A stretch of 64,000 bases of DNA, taken from CAIYRG01 sp963747255 (GTDB taxonomy: Bacteria > Pseudomonadota > Alphaproteobacteria > Micropepsales > Micropepsaceae). Numbering within the stretch: position 1 is the stretch's first letter; each line of letters begins with the position of its first letter. Below are positions 43,157 to 52,295 of this stretch, one piece after another. Under the pieces are notes generated by a model. The model had not been told where the DNA came from. It searched no databases and saw only the letters and a list, made by a program, of their open reading frames with translations. The stretch is taken from NCBI GenBank assembly GCA_963747255.1, contig CAVVEG010000006.1:1-64000 (forward strand), in the 5' to 3' direction. The position numbers and the translations under genes are program-made.

Positions 43157-43345
43157 GTGAATCCTCACCCGTCCGAATCCCTGGAAGGCCGCATTGCCCG
43201 CTGTCTCGACTGGGCGGGAGAAGCCGTCAAATCGGCGGCGCAGGCGCGCAGCCAGGAATTGCGCGACGCGCATCTGAAAATCGCAAGCTCGTGGATGAAG
43301 CTGGCGGAAGAGGCGCTGAAGCGGCTCCGCACTGCAGGCGGTTGA
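43157..43345 (+). CDS. Tiny conserved helical protein
   Basis: A 62-residue protein starting at GTG 43157 (NPHPSESLEGRIARCLDWAGEA) with SQELRDAHLKIASSWMKLAEEALKRL, the same two-helix pattern as its neighbours at 42529 and 42913. The ribosome binding site is not strong. It lies 52 bases downstream of the gene at 42913 in the same direction and may be co-transcribed. Confidence 0.6.
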   Translation: MNPHPSESLEGRIARCLDWAGEAVKSAAQARSQELRDAHLKIASSWMKLAEEALKRLRTAGG

Positions 43346-43415
43346 GTTTGAGACCGGGCGGATCAGGAATTACACTGCCGCCCTGACGGAATCGAACGGG
43401 ACAGGGGGGCCGGGA

Positions 43416-43820
43416 ATGGCGGCAGATACGGGTCAGTACGTGAATGAGTTTACGGCGGCGATCTCGAAGGACGGGAATATTTCCGAGCTTCAGGTGAAAC
43501 GCGCCAACGGTTCGGTTGCCCATCTTCAGTTCCCGACGGAACATGCCGGCGCCGTCATGATGGGTATCGAACAGGCCATCGCCACGCTGTTCGAGGCGCA
43601 GCGCAAGATGCTCGGCGGCAACGATCCGCGAACCCATTTTCCGATGGCGGCCAAGAGAATTACGAAATTTCAGGGGGCGATGGCCACGGATGGCACGCCC
43701 CTGATGTCGCTGGTGCTGGACACCGGGTTCAGACTTGATTTTGTGCTTCCGCCCGCGGTCATCCACGACCTGATCGATTGGCTGCAGAGGCTGGAAGCGG
43801 CATCGATCGGCGCCGCATGA
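43416..43820 (+). CDS. Conserved protein of unknown function
   Basis: A 134-residue protein without signal or membrane segments. Alternating strands and helices (NEFTAAISKDGNISELQVKRANG, HAGAVMMGIEQAIATLFEAQ, MSLVLDTGFRLDFVLPPAVIHDLIDWLQRL) suggest a compact alpha/beta fold. Its stop is directly adjacent to the convergent stop of the SDR gene (43820/43821). No family recognised. Confidence 0.6.
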   Translation: MAADTGQYVNEFTAAISKDGNISELQVKRANGSVAHLQFPTEHAGAVMMGIEQAIATLFEAQRKMLGGNDPRTHFPMAAKRITKFQGAMATDGTPLMSLVLDTGFRLDFVLPPAVIHDLIDWLQRLEAASIGAA

Positions 43821-44585
43821 TCACAGCGAATTGGCGCCGGGAACTTCGCTGGCGCCGCCATCGATGATGAGTTCGGCGCCCATCATGTAGGCGGATTCGT
43901 CCGAGGCGAGAAAGACAGCGGCCGCGGCAACCTCGCCGGCGCTGCCCATGCGCGCCATGGGCACACCCGCTTCGATCCTGCGTCGCAAATGATTGGCCGC
44001 CGCAGCATCGCGTCCACGCTCCCAGATCGGTGTGTCGATAGGTCCGGGACTGATCACGTTGACGCGGATGCCGCGCGGCGTCAGATCGGCGGAAAAATTG
44101 CGGGCGAAGGTCCGCACGGCCGCTTTGCTGGCCGCATAGAGCGAAATCCCGGGCCGTCCCATTCGCCACGCGATGGATGCATTGAGAATGATGGAAGAGC
44201 CGCGCCGCATCAGCGGCAGCATCGCCTGCACGGTGAAGAAGACGCCTTTGACGTTGATATTGAAGACCGCGTCGAATTCCGCCTCGGAGACGTTGCCGAT
44301 CGGCGCGTTGGTGAACAGACCGGCATTGGCGAACAGAATGTCGAGCCCGGCGAATTCATTGGCGAGGCGATGGGCAGCCGCATCGATCTGCTCGAGACTG
44401 CCGGCATCGCATTGGATAGCGAGCGTTCCGCATCCGGCCTCGCGGGCCGCTGCTTCGAGCGCGTCCACTTGCCGGCCGGTGATCGCCACCCGGGCGCCTT
44501 CGGCAACGAAGGCTTTGGCGGTGGCAAGGCCGATGCCGCTGCTTCCCCCGGTGATCAGGGCAGTTTTTCCGGCAAGTCGGGGCAT
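43821..44585 (-). CDS. Short-chain dehydrogenase/reductase
   Basis: A 254-residue classical SDR. The NAD(P) motif TGGSSGIGLATA, NAG in LFANAGLF, the serine of NASIAWRMG and the catalytic YAASK are all present. The C-terminal PGPIDTPIW is typical of the family. The NADP/NAD preference (ITGRQVDAL after strand two) suggests NADP. Substrate unknown. It converges on the small gene at 43416. Confidence 0.9.
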   Translation of the reverse strand: MPRLAGKTALITGGSSGIGLATAKAFVAEGARVAITGRQVDALEAAAREAGCGTLAIQCDAGSLEQIDAAAHRLANEFAGLDILFANAGLFTNAPIGNVSEAEFDAVFNINVKGVFFTVQAMLPLMRRGSSIILNASIAWRMGRPGISLYAASKAAVRTFARNFSADLTPRGIRVNVISPGPIDTPIWERGRDAAAANHLRRRIEAGVPMARMGSAGEVAAAAVFLASDESAYMMGAELIIDGGASEVPGANSL

Positions 44586-44670
44586 GGGAGAGACCTCGCT
44601 GACTGCGGGGCAGTTTTAGCACGGCCGCGGGATATGGATAATTTGAGATAAAAGGGGCCGGAGTTCTTAA

Positions 44671-46002
44671 ATGGACCTCCGTTCATTTGTGGGAATGCTT
44701 GCCTCAGCGGTGGATTCGGGAGGCATTTGCGTGAGCGATTTGGGTGTTCTGTCAGCGGTATCCAGCGGTCTCGGGGCCTTCGCGGCGGCCTATTGCGTGC
44801 GCCTCGTCGTGTCGCATTCCAAACTGAAGTCGGAGTTGCAGCAGCAGACGGCGGCGCTGAACGCGATGCGCGAAGCCAGGGATGCAACCGAGGCTGCGAG
44901 CCGCGCGAAAACCGATTTTCTCACCTCCATGAGTCATGAACTGCGCACGCCGCTGAATGCGGTCATCGGATTTTCCGAAATCCTGGCACGCCAGACATTC
45001 GGACCGTTGGGCCAGGAACGCTATCGCGATTACGCGAAGGATATTCACACCAGCGGCACGCATCTGCTCGCAATCGTCAACGACATTCTCGATGTGTCGA
45101 AAGCGGAATCCGGCAGTTTCGAATTGGCGGAGACGACATTCGACAGCCGCGAGCCCGTCACGGAAGCGGCGAGGATGCTGCGCCAGCGCATCTGGGATGC
45201 GGGCCTGAAGCTGGAATTGAGATTGCCGGCCTGCATGCCGCTGCTGCACGGCGATCGCCGGCGCATTACGCAGATATTCCTGAACCTGATCGCGAACGCG
45301 GTGAAATTCACGCCGGCTGGCGGCAAGATCACGATCGGCGCCGATCTGGACGAGGAATTTGGCCTCGCTTTTACCGTGCACGATACGGGGATCGGAATCG
45401 CGAAGGAGAATCTGAGCTGGGTGTTGCAGCCCTTTGTGCAGGTTGGCGGCATCGCTGAGCGGAACCCGGAAGGCACGGGTCTCGGTCTGCCGCTGGTGGA
45501 TATGATGATGCGGCTGCATCGCGGGCAACTGGAACTGGAAAGCGCGCCCGGGATGGGCACAACGGCGCGGGTGATGTTCCCCATGCAACGGCTTGGCGGT
45601 TATGACGCCGCGGGCGCGGAGCGCGGCCCCACAGTTCTGGTCGTCGATGACGACGAAAATCCTCGCAAGCTGATCGCGCGCATTCTTTCGCGTGGCGGTT
45701 TCCGGATCGTCACCGCGACCGACGGCATGGAGGCGCTGAAATGTTTCCGCGCGCAGCCGGTCGATCTGGTCCTGACTGACATGCGTATGCCGGTGATGGA
45801 CGGAGCCGAGTTGTTGAACGCACTGAAGTCAGACCGACCCGGAGTGCCGGTGATCGCCATGTCGGGCGCCATGGAATCGATTGACCGGTTGCGCAATGCC
45901 AGTGATGCCGGCGCCTGCGTCACGCTGAGCAAGCCATTCGCAGCATCGCAGCTTCTTCAGGCGGTGAGGGAATCGTTGAACCGCGCGCCGCTGGCGGCGT
46001 AG
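44671..46002 (+). CDS. Hybrid sensor histidine kinase with receiver domain
   Basis: A 443-residue signalling protein. One hydrophobic helix (about residues 24-47) is followed by a coiled coil, the dimerisation domain with phospho-accepting histidine 89 (SMSHELRTPLNAVIGFSEIL), an HATPase domain (IFLNLIANAVKFTPAGG, HDTGIGIAKENL, GTGLGLPLV), and a C-terminal receiver with aspartate 370 (LVLTDMRMPVMDG) and lysine in TLSKPFA. There is no sensor domain beyond the short N-terminus. GGAG is 8 bases before ATG 44671. No response regulator gene or phosphotransfer protein is adjacent, so its partner is elsewhere. Confidence 0.93.
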   Translation: MDLRSFVGMLASAVDSGGICVSDLGVLSAVSSGLGAFAAAYCVRLVVSHSKLKSELQQQTAALNAMREARDATEAASRAKTDFLTSMSHELRTPLNAVIGFSEILARQTFGPLGQERYRDYAKDIHTSGTHLLAIVNDILDVSKAESGSFELAETTFDSREPVTEAARMLRQRIWDAGLKLELRLPACMPLLHGDRRRITQIFLNLIANAVKFTPAGGKITIGADLDEEFGLAFTVHDTGIGIAKENLSWVLQPFVQVGGIAERNPEGTGLGLPLVDMMMRLHRGQLELESAPGMGTTARVMFPMQRLGGYDAAGAERGPTVLVVDDDENPRKLIARILSRGGFRIVTATDGMEALKCFRAQPVDLVLTDMRMPVMDGAELLNALKSDRPGVPVIAMSGAMESIDRLRNASDAGACVTLSKPFAASQLLQAVRESLNRAPLAA

Positions 46003-46085
46003 GCAAAGCCACGTCCTGTTGTTGCTTGAATCAGATCAGCATCTGCTGACGGGCCAGACTGTATAGTTTGCGGCCTGCTCCGCAG

Positions 46086-46155
46086 ATTACCCCCACCCGA
46101 AATTTGGTTCGCAAATTTCGACCTCCCCACAAGGTGGAGGTTGGTTTGGGGGCGG
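46086..46155. repeat. Dispersed repeat (CCCCCACCC family)
   Basis: TTACCCCCACCCGAAATTTGG..CAAATTTCG, then CCTCCCCACAAGGTGGAGG and TTGGTTTGGGGGCGGG. Two successive hairpins with matching outer ends (CCCCCACC / GGTTTGGGGG). It lies between the kinase and the convergent 'PDFSG' gene. Confidence 0.65.
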
Positions 46156-46156
46156 G

Positions 46157-47065
46157 TCAAAAGTCGGGTTTGAGCGCGACGGGGATCGAGGTTTCCTTGC
46201 CGGCGTAATATTCATGGGTGTTTTCGGCACAGACCAATTCGGCCCAACCGTCGACCGGCCGGCGATAGGTGACCGTGCCGCTCCACGGACGCGTGAACAT
46301 CTCCGGGTCTTCCACCGTGATCTCGAGCTGCAGACCCTTGCCGCGATCCGAGAGATCGATTTCGACACCGTCGCCATTGAGGCCGGCCACCAGACCGTTT
46401 TCGGCCACCCCCCTCTCGGCGAAGGACTTTGCGGTGGCGTAATCGACGCGGCGGAACTTCTCGATCACATGCAGCCTGTCGCTGAAGGGGGTGCCGTAGA
46501 TATCGACCATGGAAAGAGGCGTCACCCGGATGCCCACGGTATCGACGACCAGCGTATCGCCCTCGTAATGGCCGACGGAATCGCCATACCAGCCCGGCGT
46601 GACATGCGCGGGATGCTGCGCGTTCAGCCGCACGTGGCGGTATTGATGGTCGAACATGGTGAGGATTGTCACACGGTCCTTTTCCTGCAGGAGCTGAATT
46701 TCCTGATTGTTGGAAGCGATGTAAGGCGGCGGGTAGGGAAGGCACTGATTGGAAGGCTGCGGGAAAGCGATATTCCGCATCGAGATTTCGCCCAGACGCT
46801 TCACGACCGAAGCCGCTTTCGGCGTGAGCAGCGGATCCGTATAGTCGCCCACCAATCGCGAGAGATTGCTGGAGCCGTCCGCGCGCCGGATGCGGTTGTC
46901 CACGCCTCCGCGCCCCTGCAAAGGCTTTTCATAACCAAGCGAGGTGCGCGCCCAGGGGCCGGAGAAATCGGGAACCGGCGCTGAAGCTGCAGAAGCGGGA
47001 ACGGCGGCGAGCAAAAGCAATCCCGCGACACCTGAAACCTTCGACAGAGGACAAAATCCGGGCAT
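46157..47065 (-). CDS. Exported 'PDFSG' family protein
   Basis: A 302-residue exported protein (signal GVAGLLLLAAVPASA). It starts PVPDFSGPWAR and carries GDSVGHYEGDTLVVDTVGI, YGTPFSDRLHVIEKFRRVD and the C-terminal CAENTHEYYAGKETSIPVA, the same order as the genes at 41595 and 60416. It is divergent from the M28 peptidase gene. The role is unknown; the repeated EGDTLVIDT and SDxLHVIE blocks suggest a conserved binding or catalytic surface. Confidence 0.72.
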   Translation of the reverse strand: MPGFCPLSKVSGVAGLLLLAAVPASAASAPVPDFSGPWARTSLGYEKPLQGRGGVDNRIRRADGSSNLSRLVGDYTDPLLTPKAASVVKRLGEISMRNIAFPQPSNQCLPYPPPYIASNNQEIQLLQEKDRVTILTMFDHQYRHVRLNAQHPAHVTPGWYGDSVGHYEGDTLVVDTVGIRVTPLSMVDIYGTPFSDRLHVIEKFRRVDYATAKSFAERGVAENGLVAGLNGDGVEIDLSDRGKGLQLEITVEDPEMFTRPWSGTVTYRRPVDGWAELVCAENTHEYYAGKETSIPVALKPDF

Positions 47066-47355
47066 GCTTCCGTTTCCGCGTGAGCCGGTTTGATTATTAG
47101 CCGATTGGCCGGGGAGCGGCAAAAAACAGCTTTGGGCCTGGACAGAAGGGCTATAGTGCGTGCGGCGGCGCCGGAAAAATCCGTGAAGTATCGGGCGCCC
47201 GGGCCGTAACAAAAACATTGTGCCTGCGTCGAGGGGGACAACCTCGACAGAGATTGGTGAATGGATTATCCCGCCGCAACGATCGTTTCTGCTCCGGCCC
47301 GAATCCGGGGCCTGGCATCAACCCCAACGGGAGGCGTTCGGCCAAGGATACCCTG

Positions 47356-49640
47356 ATGCGCAAAAGTCTTCTGACCTGTTCTGTCCTGATTGTGGCGCTG
47401 TTCGGACTCGGCCGTATTCCGGCACAGAGCGCAGTCGAGAGCCGGGCTTCCGAAGCTCCGGATCTGGAGCGCCGTTTCGATGCATTGCTCAATGCGGCGG
47501 AAATGAGCGGCTGGATGAAAACCATGACGGCCGAACCCAATCAGGTCGGTTCCGTGCATGACCGGGCGAACGCGGACATGGTGCTGGGGCTGTTCAGGGA
47601 CTGGGGCTGGGATGCCCATATCGAGACCTTCCAGGTGCTTTATCCGACGCCGGTTTCGGAGACTCTGGAGTTGGTCGCGCCCATGCGATTCCGGGCAACT
47701 TTGACCGAACCGCCCGTGCCGGGCGATGCGAGTACCTCGCGCAATTTCTCCGAACTTCCCGCCTATGTCGCCTATCAGGGCGACGGCGATGTCACCGCGC
47801 CTCTGGTCTATGTCAATTACGGGATGAAGGAAGATTACGACACCCTGGAGCGGCTGGGTGTTTCGGTGCAGGGCAAGATCGTCATCGTGCGCTATGGCGA
47901 AGGCTGGCGCGGGCTGAAGCCGAAACTGGCGCAGGAGCATGGGGCTGTCGGTTGCATCATCTATTCCGATCCGCGCGACGACGGCTACGCGGTCGACGAC
48001 GCCTATCCGAAAGGTCCTGCGCGGCCGCCGCAGGGCTTCCAGCGCGGCTCCGTCGCCGACATGACGATCTATCCCGGCGATCCGCTCACTCCGGGAATTG
48101 GCGCCACCGAAAACGCAAAGCGGCTGGCGATCAAGGATTCGCCGGCGATCCTGAAGATTCCGGTGCTGCCGATTTCCTATGCCGATGCGCAGCATTTTCT
48201 GAAGGCGCTGGACGGGCGCGTGGTGCCACCACAGTGGAGGGGATCGCTGCCGATCACCTATCATGTGGGCGGCGATGCTGCGAAAGCGCATATCGCGGTC
48301 AAGTCCGACTGGAGTCTGAAACCCGCTTATGACGTCGTCGCCACGATCAAGGGCAACAGCTATCCCGATCAATGGGTGATGCGCGGCAATCACCATGACG
48401 GCTGGGTCTTCGGCGCCGCCGATCCGATGAGCGGACAGATTGCGCTCTTGGCCGAGGCCAAAGCCATCGGAACTCTGGTCCGGGAGGGCTGGCGCCCGAA
48501 ACGCACCATCGTTTACCTGAGCTGGGATGCCGAAGAGCCGATGCTGCTGGGCTCGACCGAATGGGCGGAAGAACATGCCGCCGAACTGAAGCAAAGGTAC
48601 TTGTGTACATCAATACCGACGGTTCCGGGCGCGGTTTTCTGAATGCCGAAGGGAGCCATTCGCTGCAGCATCTGGTCAATCAGGTCGCGGCGGAGGTGAC
48701 GGATCCGGAAACCGGCGCTTCGGTGCTCCGGCGCAAGCGGGCGCAACTGGAAGTGCTGGGCACCAATCCGGGCGCCAATGATGAGGCGAAGGAGAAGGCA
48801 AAAATTGCCGCCGATCCATCGCGCGATATTCCGATCGGCGCACTCGGATCAGGCTCGGATTATTCGGCCTTCATTCAGCATCTCGGTCTGCCGGCTCTCA
48901 ATCTCGGCTTCGGGGGTGAAGGGGAAGTGGGCGGGGTGTACCACTCGGCCTATGACACCTATGAATATTACAGCCGCTTCGCCGATCCGGGGTTCCATTA
49001 TGCGCCGGTGCTTGCGGAAACGGCGGGGCGCCTGGTCCTGCGGCTTGCGGACGACATGCTGCCGCCGCAGCGTTACACCGATTTCGCCGACACGGTCGCA
49101 GGCTATCTGAACGAGGTGAAGAAGCTCGCGGACACGAAGCGCGATGCCGCCGAGATGCAGGGGAAAATGCTGGCGGGTGACGCGTTCCGTCTGGCCGACG
49201 ATCCGGGCAAGACGAGCGGGCTGCCGGAGGCGGCGAAACCGGTGCCGCATTTCAATTTCGCGCCGCTGGAAAATGCGGTGGACCGGTTGAAGCAAAGCGC
49301 CAGGACGTATGATGCCCTGCTTGCAGCCTCGGGAGCACGACTCTCGCCGACGACCGCAGCGCAACTTTTCGAGCTGACGCGCCAAACCGAGGAAACTCTG
49401 GCGCCGGAGACGGGCCTGCCGGGACGGACCTGGTACAAGAACCTGATCTATGCGCCGGGCGCCTATACCGGCTATTCGGCCAAGACGCTGCCCGGCGTGC
49501 GCGAAGCCATCGAGGAGGAACGCTGGGACGACGCCAACCGTTATGTCGCGATTACAGCGGCAGCGTTGCAGGCCTATGCGGACAAACTGGACAGCGCGGT
49601 GCAGCTGATGGGCGCAGTGAGCGCAACGGCAGCGCGGTGA
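47356..49640 (+). CDS. M28-family metallopeptidase, PSMA/carboxypeptidase II-like, frameshifted
   Basis: An exported zinc peptidase (signal KSLLTCSVLIVALFGLG). It has a PA domain (VNYGMKEDYDTLERLGVSVQGKIVIVRYG) and the M28 catalytic domain with zinc ligands in RGNHHDGWVFGAADPMSG, the acid pair in SWDAEEPMLLGSTEW and the last histidine in YHSAYDTYEY. A C-terminal dimerisation-type domain follows. The frame breaks at about 48598: loss of one A in a run (ELKQK-VLVYINTD) restores about 760 residues. It releases C-terminal residues from peptides in relatives. The peptide ABC importer begins 95 bases downstream, so the two likely form one peptide-use unit. Confidence 0.82.
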
Positions 49641-49734
49641 GGCATTCGGATATTCGCCATTGGCGCGCAGACGCGCGCCTGCCTGGTGACCCGGGTAAAC
49701 CGGGCCATGACGGCAGGAGGACGGAGGTTCGCGG

Positions 49735-50778
49735 GTGAAGTCGCGTGGCGAAGCGTTGCGGGATTATGTGGTGCGGCGATTGCTGCTGATGATTCCGACC
49801 TTCATCGGCATCACCTTCGTGACCTTTCTGCTGACCCAATTCGTGCCCGGAGGTCAGATCGATCAGCTTCGTCTGCAACTCGCCGGAGGCGGCGGTGCGG
49901 GCGAACTTGGCGCGCGCGGCGGACGCGTGCAGCTCGAGATTCCGGAAAACCAGTTGAAGCAACTGAAGGCATTTTATGGTTTCGACAAGCCTTTCCCGAT
50001 TGCCTATGCTGATTGGCTGGGCAAGACTCTGGAAGGGAATTTCGGCAATTCGTTCCGTTACAATGAACCCGTACTGACGGTGATTGCGGACCGCCTGCCG
50101 GTGTCGATCTATTACGGCGTCGTCACCGCCTTCTTCACCTATGCGATTGCGTTTCCGCTGGGCATCATGAAAGCGATCCGCCATCGGACGGCCGTGGATA
50201 ATTTCAGTTCGGTGCTGATTTTCATCGGTTATGCCATTCCGGGATTCGCGCTGGGCGCGGTGCTGGTGAATGTGCTCGCGGTGCGTTACCGGATTTTTCC
50301 GCTGGGTGGGTTTTCCTCGCCGGATATCGGCAGCATGCCGTTCCTCGGGCAGGTGGGCGATGTGATGTGGCATTCGGTTCTGCCGCTGCTCGCCTATCTG
50401 GCCAGCGCCTTTGCGGTCGAAACCATGCTGATGAAAAACAGTCTGATGGAGAATATGAGCGCGGATTACGTGCGCACGGCACTGGCCAAGGGTCTGAGCT
50501 GGCGGCGTGCCGTATTCGTGCATGCGCTGCGAAATTCACTGATCCCGATGGCGACGAGCATCGGCGGATTGCTGGGAATCTTTCTGACGGGCAGCGTCCT
50601 TATCGAGCGCGTGTTCAACATTCAGGGCGTCGGGCTGCTGGCCTTCGAAGCGATCCAGACGCGCGATTTTCCGGTGGTGATGGGATTTCTGGTGATTTCC
50701 AGCGTCATTCTGATGCTGGGCAACCTGGTATCGGACCTCGCGGTTGCGGCGGTCGATCCACGGGTGCGTTTCGAGTAG
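49735..50778 (+). CDS. Peptide ABC transporter permease (YejB/OppB type)
   Basis: A 347-residue inner-membrane permease with six helices. The family pattern RRLLLMIPTFIGITFVTFLLTQFVPGG at the front and the coupling-helix EAA-type loop TALAKGLSWRRAVFVHALRNSLIP are present. A short Gly-rich loop (GGGGAGELGARGG) in the first periplasmic region is specific to YejB-like members. The GTG start at 49735 is preceded by AGGAGG. First of a five-gene importer; it follows the M28 peptidase by 95 bases and precedes the second permease by 3 bases. Confidence 0.9.
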   Translation: MKSRGEALRDYVVRRLLLMIPTFIGITFVTFLLTQFVPGGQIDQLRLQLAGGGGAGELGARGGRVQLEIPENQLKQLKAFYGFDKPFPIAYADWLGKTLEGNFGNSFRYNEPVLTVIADRLPVSIYYGVVTAFFTYAIAFPLGIMKAIRHRTAVDNFSSVLIFIGYAIPGFALGAVLVNVLAVRYRIFPLGGFSSPDIGSMPFLGQVGDVMWHSVLPLLAYLASAFAVETMLMKNSLMENMSADYVRTALAKGLSWRRAVFVHALRNSLIPMATSIGGLLGIFLTGSVLIERVFNIQGVGLLAFEAIQTRDFPVVMGFLVISSVILMLGNLVSDLAVAAVDPRVRFE

Positions 50779-50781
50779 ACG

Positions 50782-52146
50782 ATGGCGTGGATCAAACTGG
50801 ATCCGATCACGAGGAGGCGATTTGCGCGCTTCCGGCACATTCGCCGCGGCTATTACTCCTTTCTGATCCTGGTTGCGGCAATCATCCTTTCGATCTTCGC
50901 CCCGTTTCTGGCGGAAAGCCGGGCACTTGCCGTCCTGTATGACGGGCGGATTTATTTCCCGAGCTTTCAGTATTTCAGCATGGCGACCTTCCATCAGACG
51001 CCGCCTCCAGGCTGGACCGCCAATGATCTGGAAACGGAATATATCCGGCTGCAACGCGAATGGCAGGTGGAGCGGTTTTTCTATGATCGGGAGCGGGCAC
51101 AGGCCGGGAACGACCCGCAGGCGCTTGCAGCGCTGAACGCCAGATATCCGGATCGCGGGAATTATGTCGTCATGCCCATGATCCCATGGGACCCGTACCA
51201 GAGCGACTTCTGGTATAACGAGATTCTTCCGGACATTCAGGCGCGTCTGAACGCCGGCGATCGACGTGGCGCCGAGATGCTCGCCCGCGAAGGTCGCCTC
51301 ACCGAACTTGCGGACGACATCTATAACGGGTCGATATTCACAATTCTGAAGAACCCGAAGCGGTCTCCCTCCGGCGATCTGCAGGGACTGGCGCGCTCGG
51401 GGACGATGCCGTCGCTTAACGGACTGGGCGAAGTGCCGCCGAACGCCCCCGATTTGAGGCAAGACCACTATTTCGGCACCGATGCCGGCGGCAGGGACGT
51501 CGCGTCGCGGCTGCTCTACGGATTCCGCATTTCGATTTTTTTCGCGCTGTTCCTGACCATTATCGGACAGGTGATCGGCACCATCATCGGCAGCCTGCAG
51601 GGTTATCTTGGCGGACGCTTTGACCTGATAAGTCAGCGCATTATCGAGGTTCTGATCTCGATCCCGTTCCTCTATGTCGTGATTATTCTCGCTGCGCTGA
51701 TTGCACCGACATTCTGGATGCTGGTGCTGATCATGGCGGTGTTCCAGTGGATCAGCATCACGTTCTATATGCGGACCGAGATGTATCGCGAAAAGACACG
51801 CGAATATTGTCTGGCGGCGAAATCCTATGGCGCCTCGGGCTGGCGCATCGTGTTCCGGCATCTGCTGCCGAACTGCCTGACACCGCTGGTGACGTTTACG
51901 CCCTTTGCGGTGGTGGGCGCGATTTTTGCGCTCACCGGGCTTGACTACCTCGGTTACGGATTACCGGCGCCGACGCCGTCATGGGGCGAGATGATGGATC
52001 AGGCTCTGGAAGCCGACAACCGCGACAAGCTGTGGCTGACCTTTGCGCCGTTCGGTGCGATCACGATTACGCTGGTGCTGGTGGTGTTCATCGGGGAATC
52101 GGTGCGCGAGGCGTTCGATCCGAAGCAATATGCGAAATATGAGTGA
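50782..52146 (+). CDS. Peptide ABC transporter permease (YejE/OppC type) with large insert
   Basis: A 454-residue permease, partner of the one upstream. The N-terminal helix (YYSFLILVAAIILSIFAPF) and the C-terminal six-helix core (GTDAGGRDVASRLLYGFRISIFF, the loop CLAAKSYGASGWRIVFRHLLPNCLTP) are normal. Between them, about residues 60-230, lies a long hydrophilic region with charged and aromatic residues. YejE-like permeases usually have 340-370 residues, so about 100 residues here are extra. The insert should be periplasmic and could contact the binding protein or a peptide. Confidence 0.9.
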   Translation: MAWIKLDPITRRRFARFRHIRRGYYSFLILVAAIILSIFAPFLAESRALAVLYDGRIYFPSFQYFSMATFHQTPPPGWTANDLETEYIRLQREWQVERFFYDRERAQAGNDPQALAALNARYPDRGNYVVMPMIPWDPYQSDFWYNEILPDIQARLNAGDRRGAEMLAREGRLTELADDIYNGSIFTILKNPKRSPSGDLQGLARSGTMPSLNGLGEVPPNAPDLRQDHYFGTDAGGRDVASRLLYGFRISIFFALFLTIIGQVIGTIIGSLQGYLGGRFDLISQRIIEVLISIPFLYVVIILAALIAPTFWMLVLIMAVFQWISITFYMRTEMYREKTREYCLAAKSYGASGWRIVFRHLLPNCLTPLVTFTPFAVVGAIFALTGLDYLGYGLPAPTPSWGEMMDQALEADNRDKLWLTFAPFGAITITLVLVVFIGESVREAFDPKQYAKYE

Positions 52147-52149
52147 CTT

Positions 52150-52282
52150 CAGATCTGTCATTCCGGCCAGCCGCGGAGCGGCGCGAGCCGGGAACCAATT
52201 TCACGCCTGAGTGTGCGATGGGTGGGTCCCCGGATAGCCCTGCTGCGCCCAACGCTTCGCAGGGCTTCCGGGATGACAAAGA
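52150..52282. repeat. Intergenic repeat (GTCATTCCGG..CGGGATGAC type)
   Basis: GTCATTCCGG at 52157 and CCGGGATGAC at 52268 are complementary ends of a unit of about 120 bases that includes GGGTCCCCGG and CGAAGC-like words. Similar ends occur at 7418 (GTCATCCCGG) and 17140 (GCGGGATGAC). It sits between the second permease and the binding protein. Confidence 0.6.
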
Positions 52283-52295
52283 GTTGGAGCGGCCA

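Noticed and set aside
47266..51861. Long minus-strand frames over the peptidase and permeases
   Set aside because: Antisense shadows of well-supported genes.
52143..52295. Upstream extension of the peptide-binding protein
   Set aside because: It translates an intergenic repeat; the signal peptide begins at 52296.
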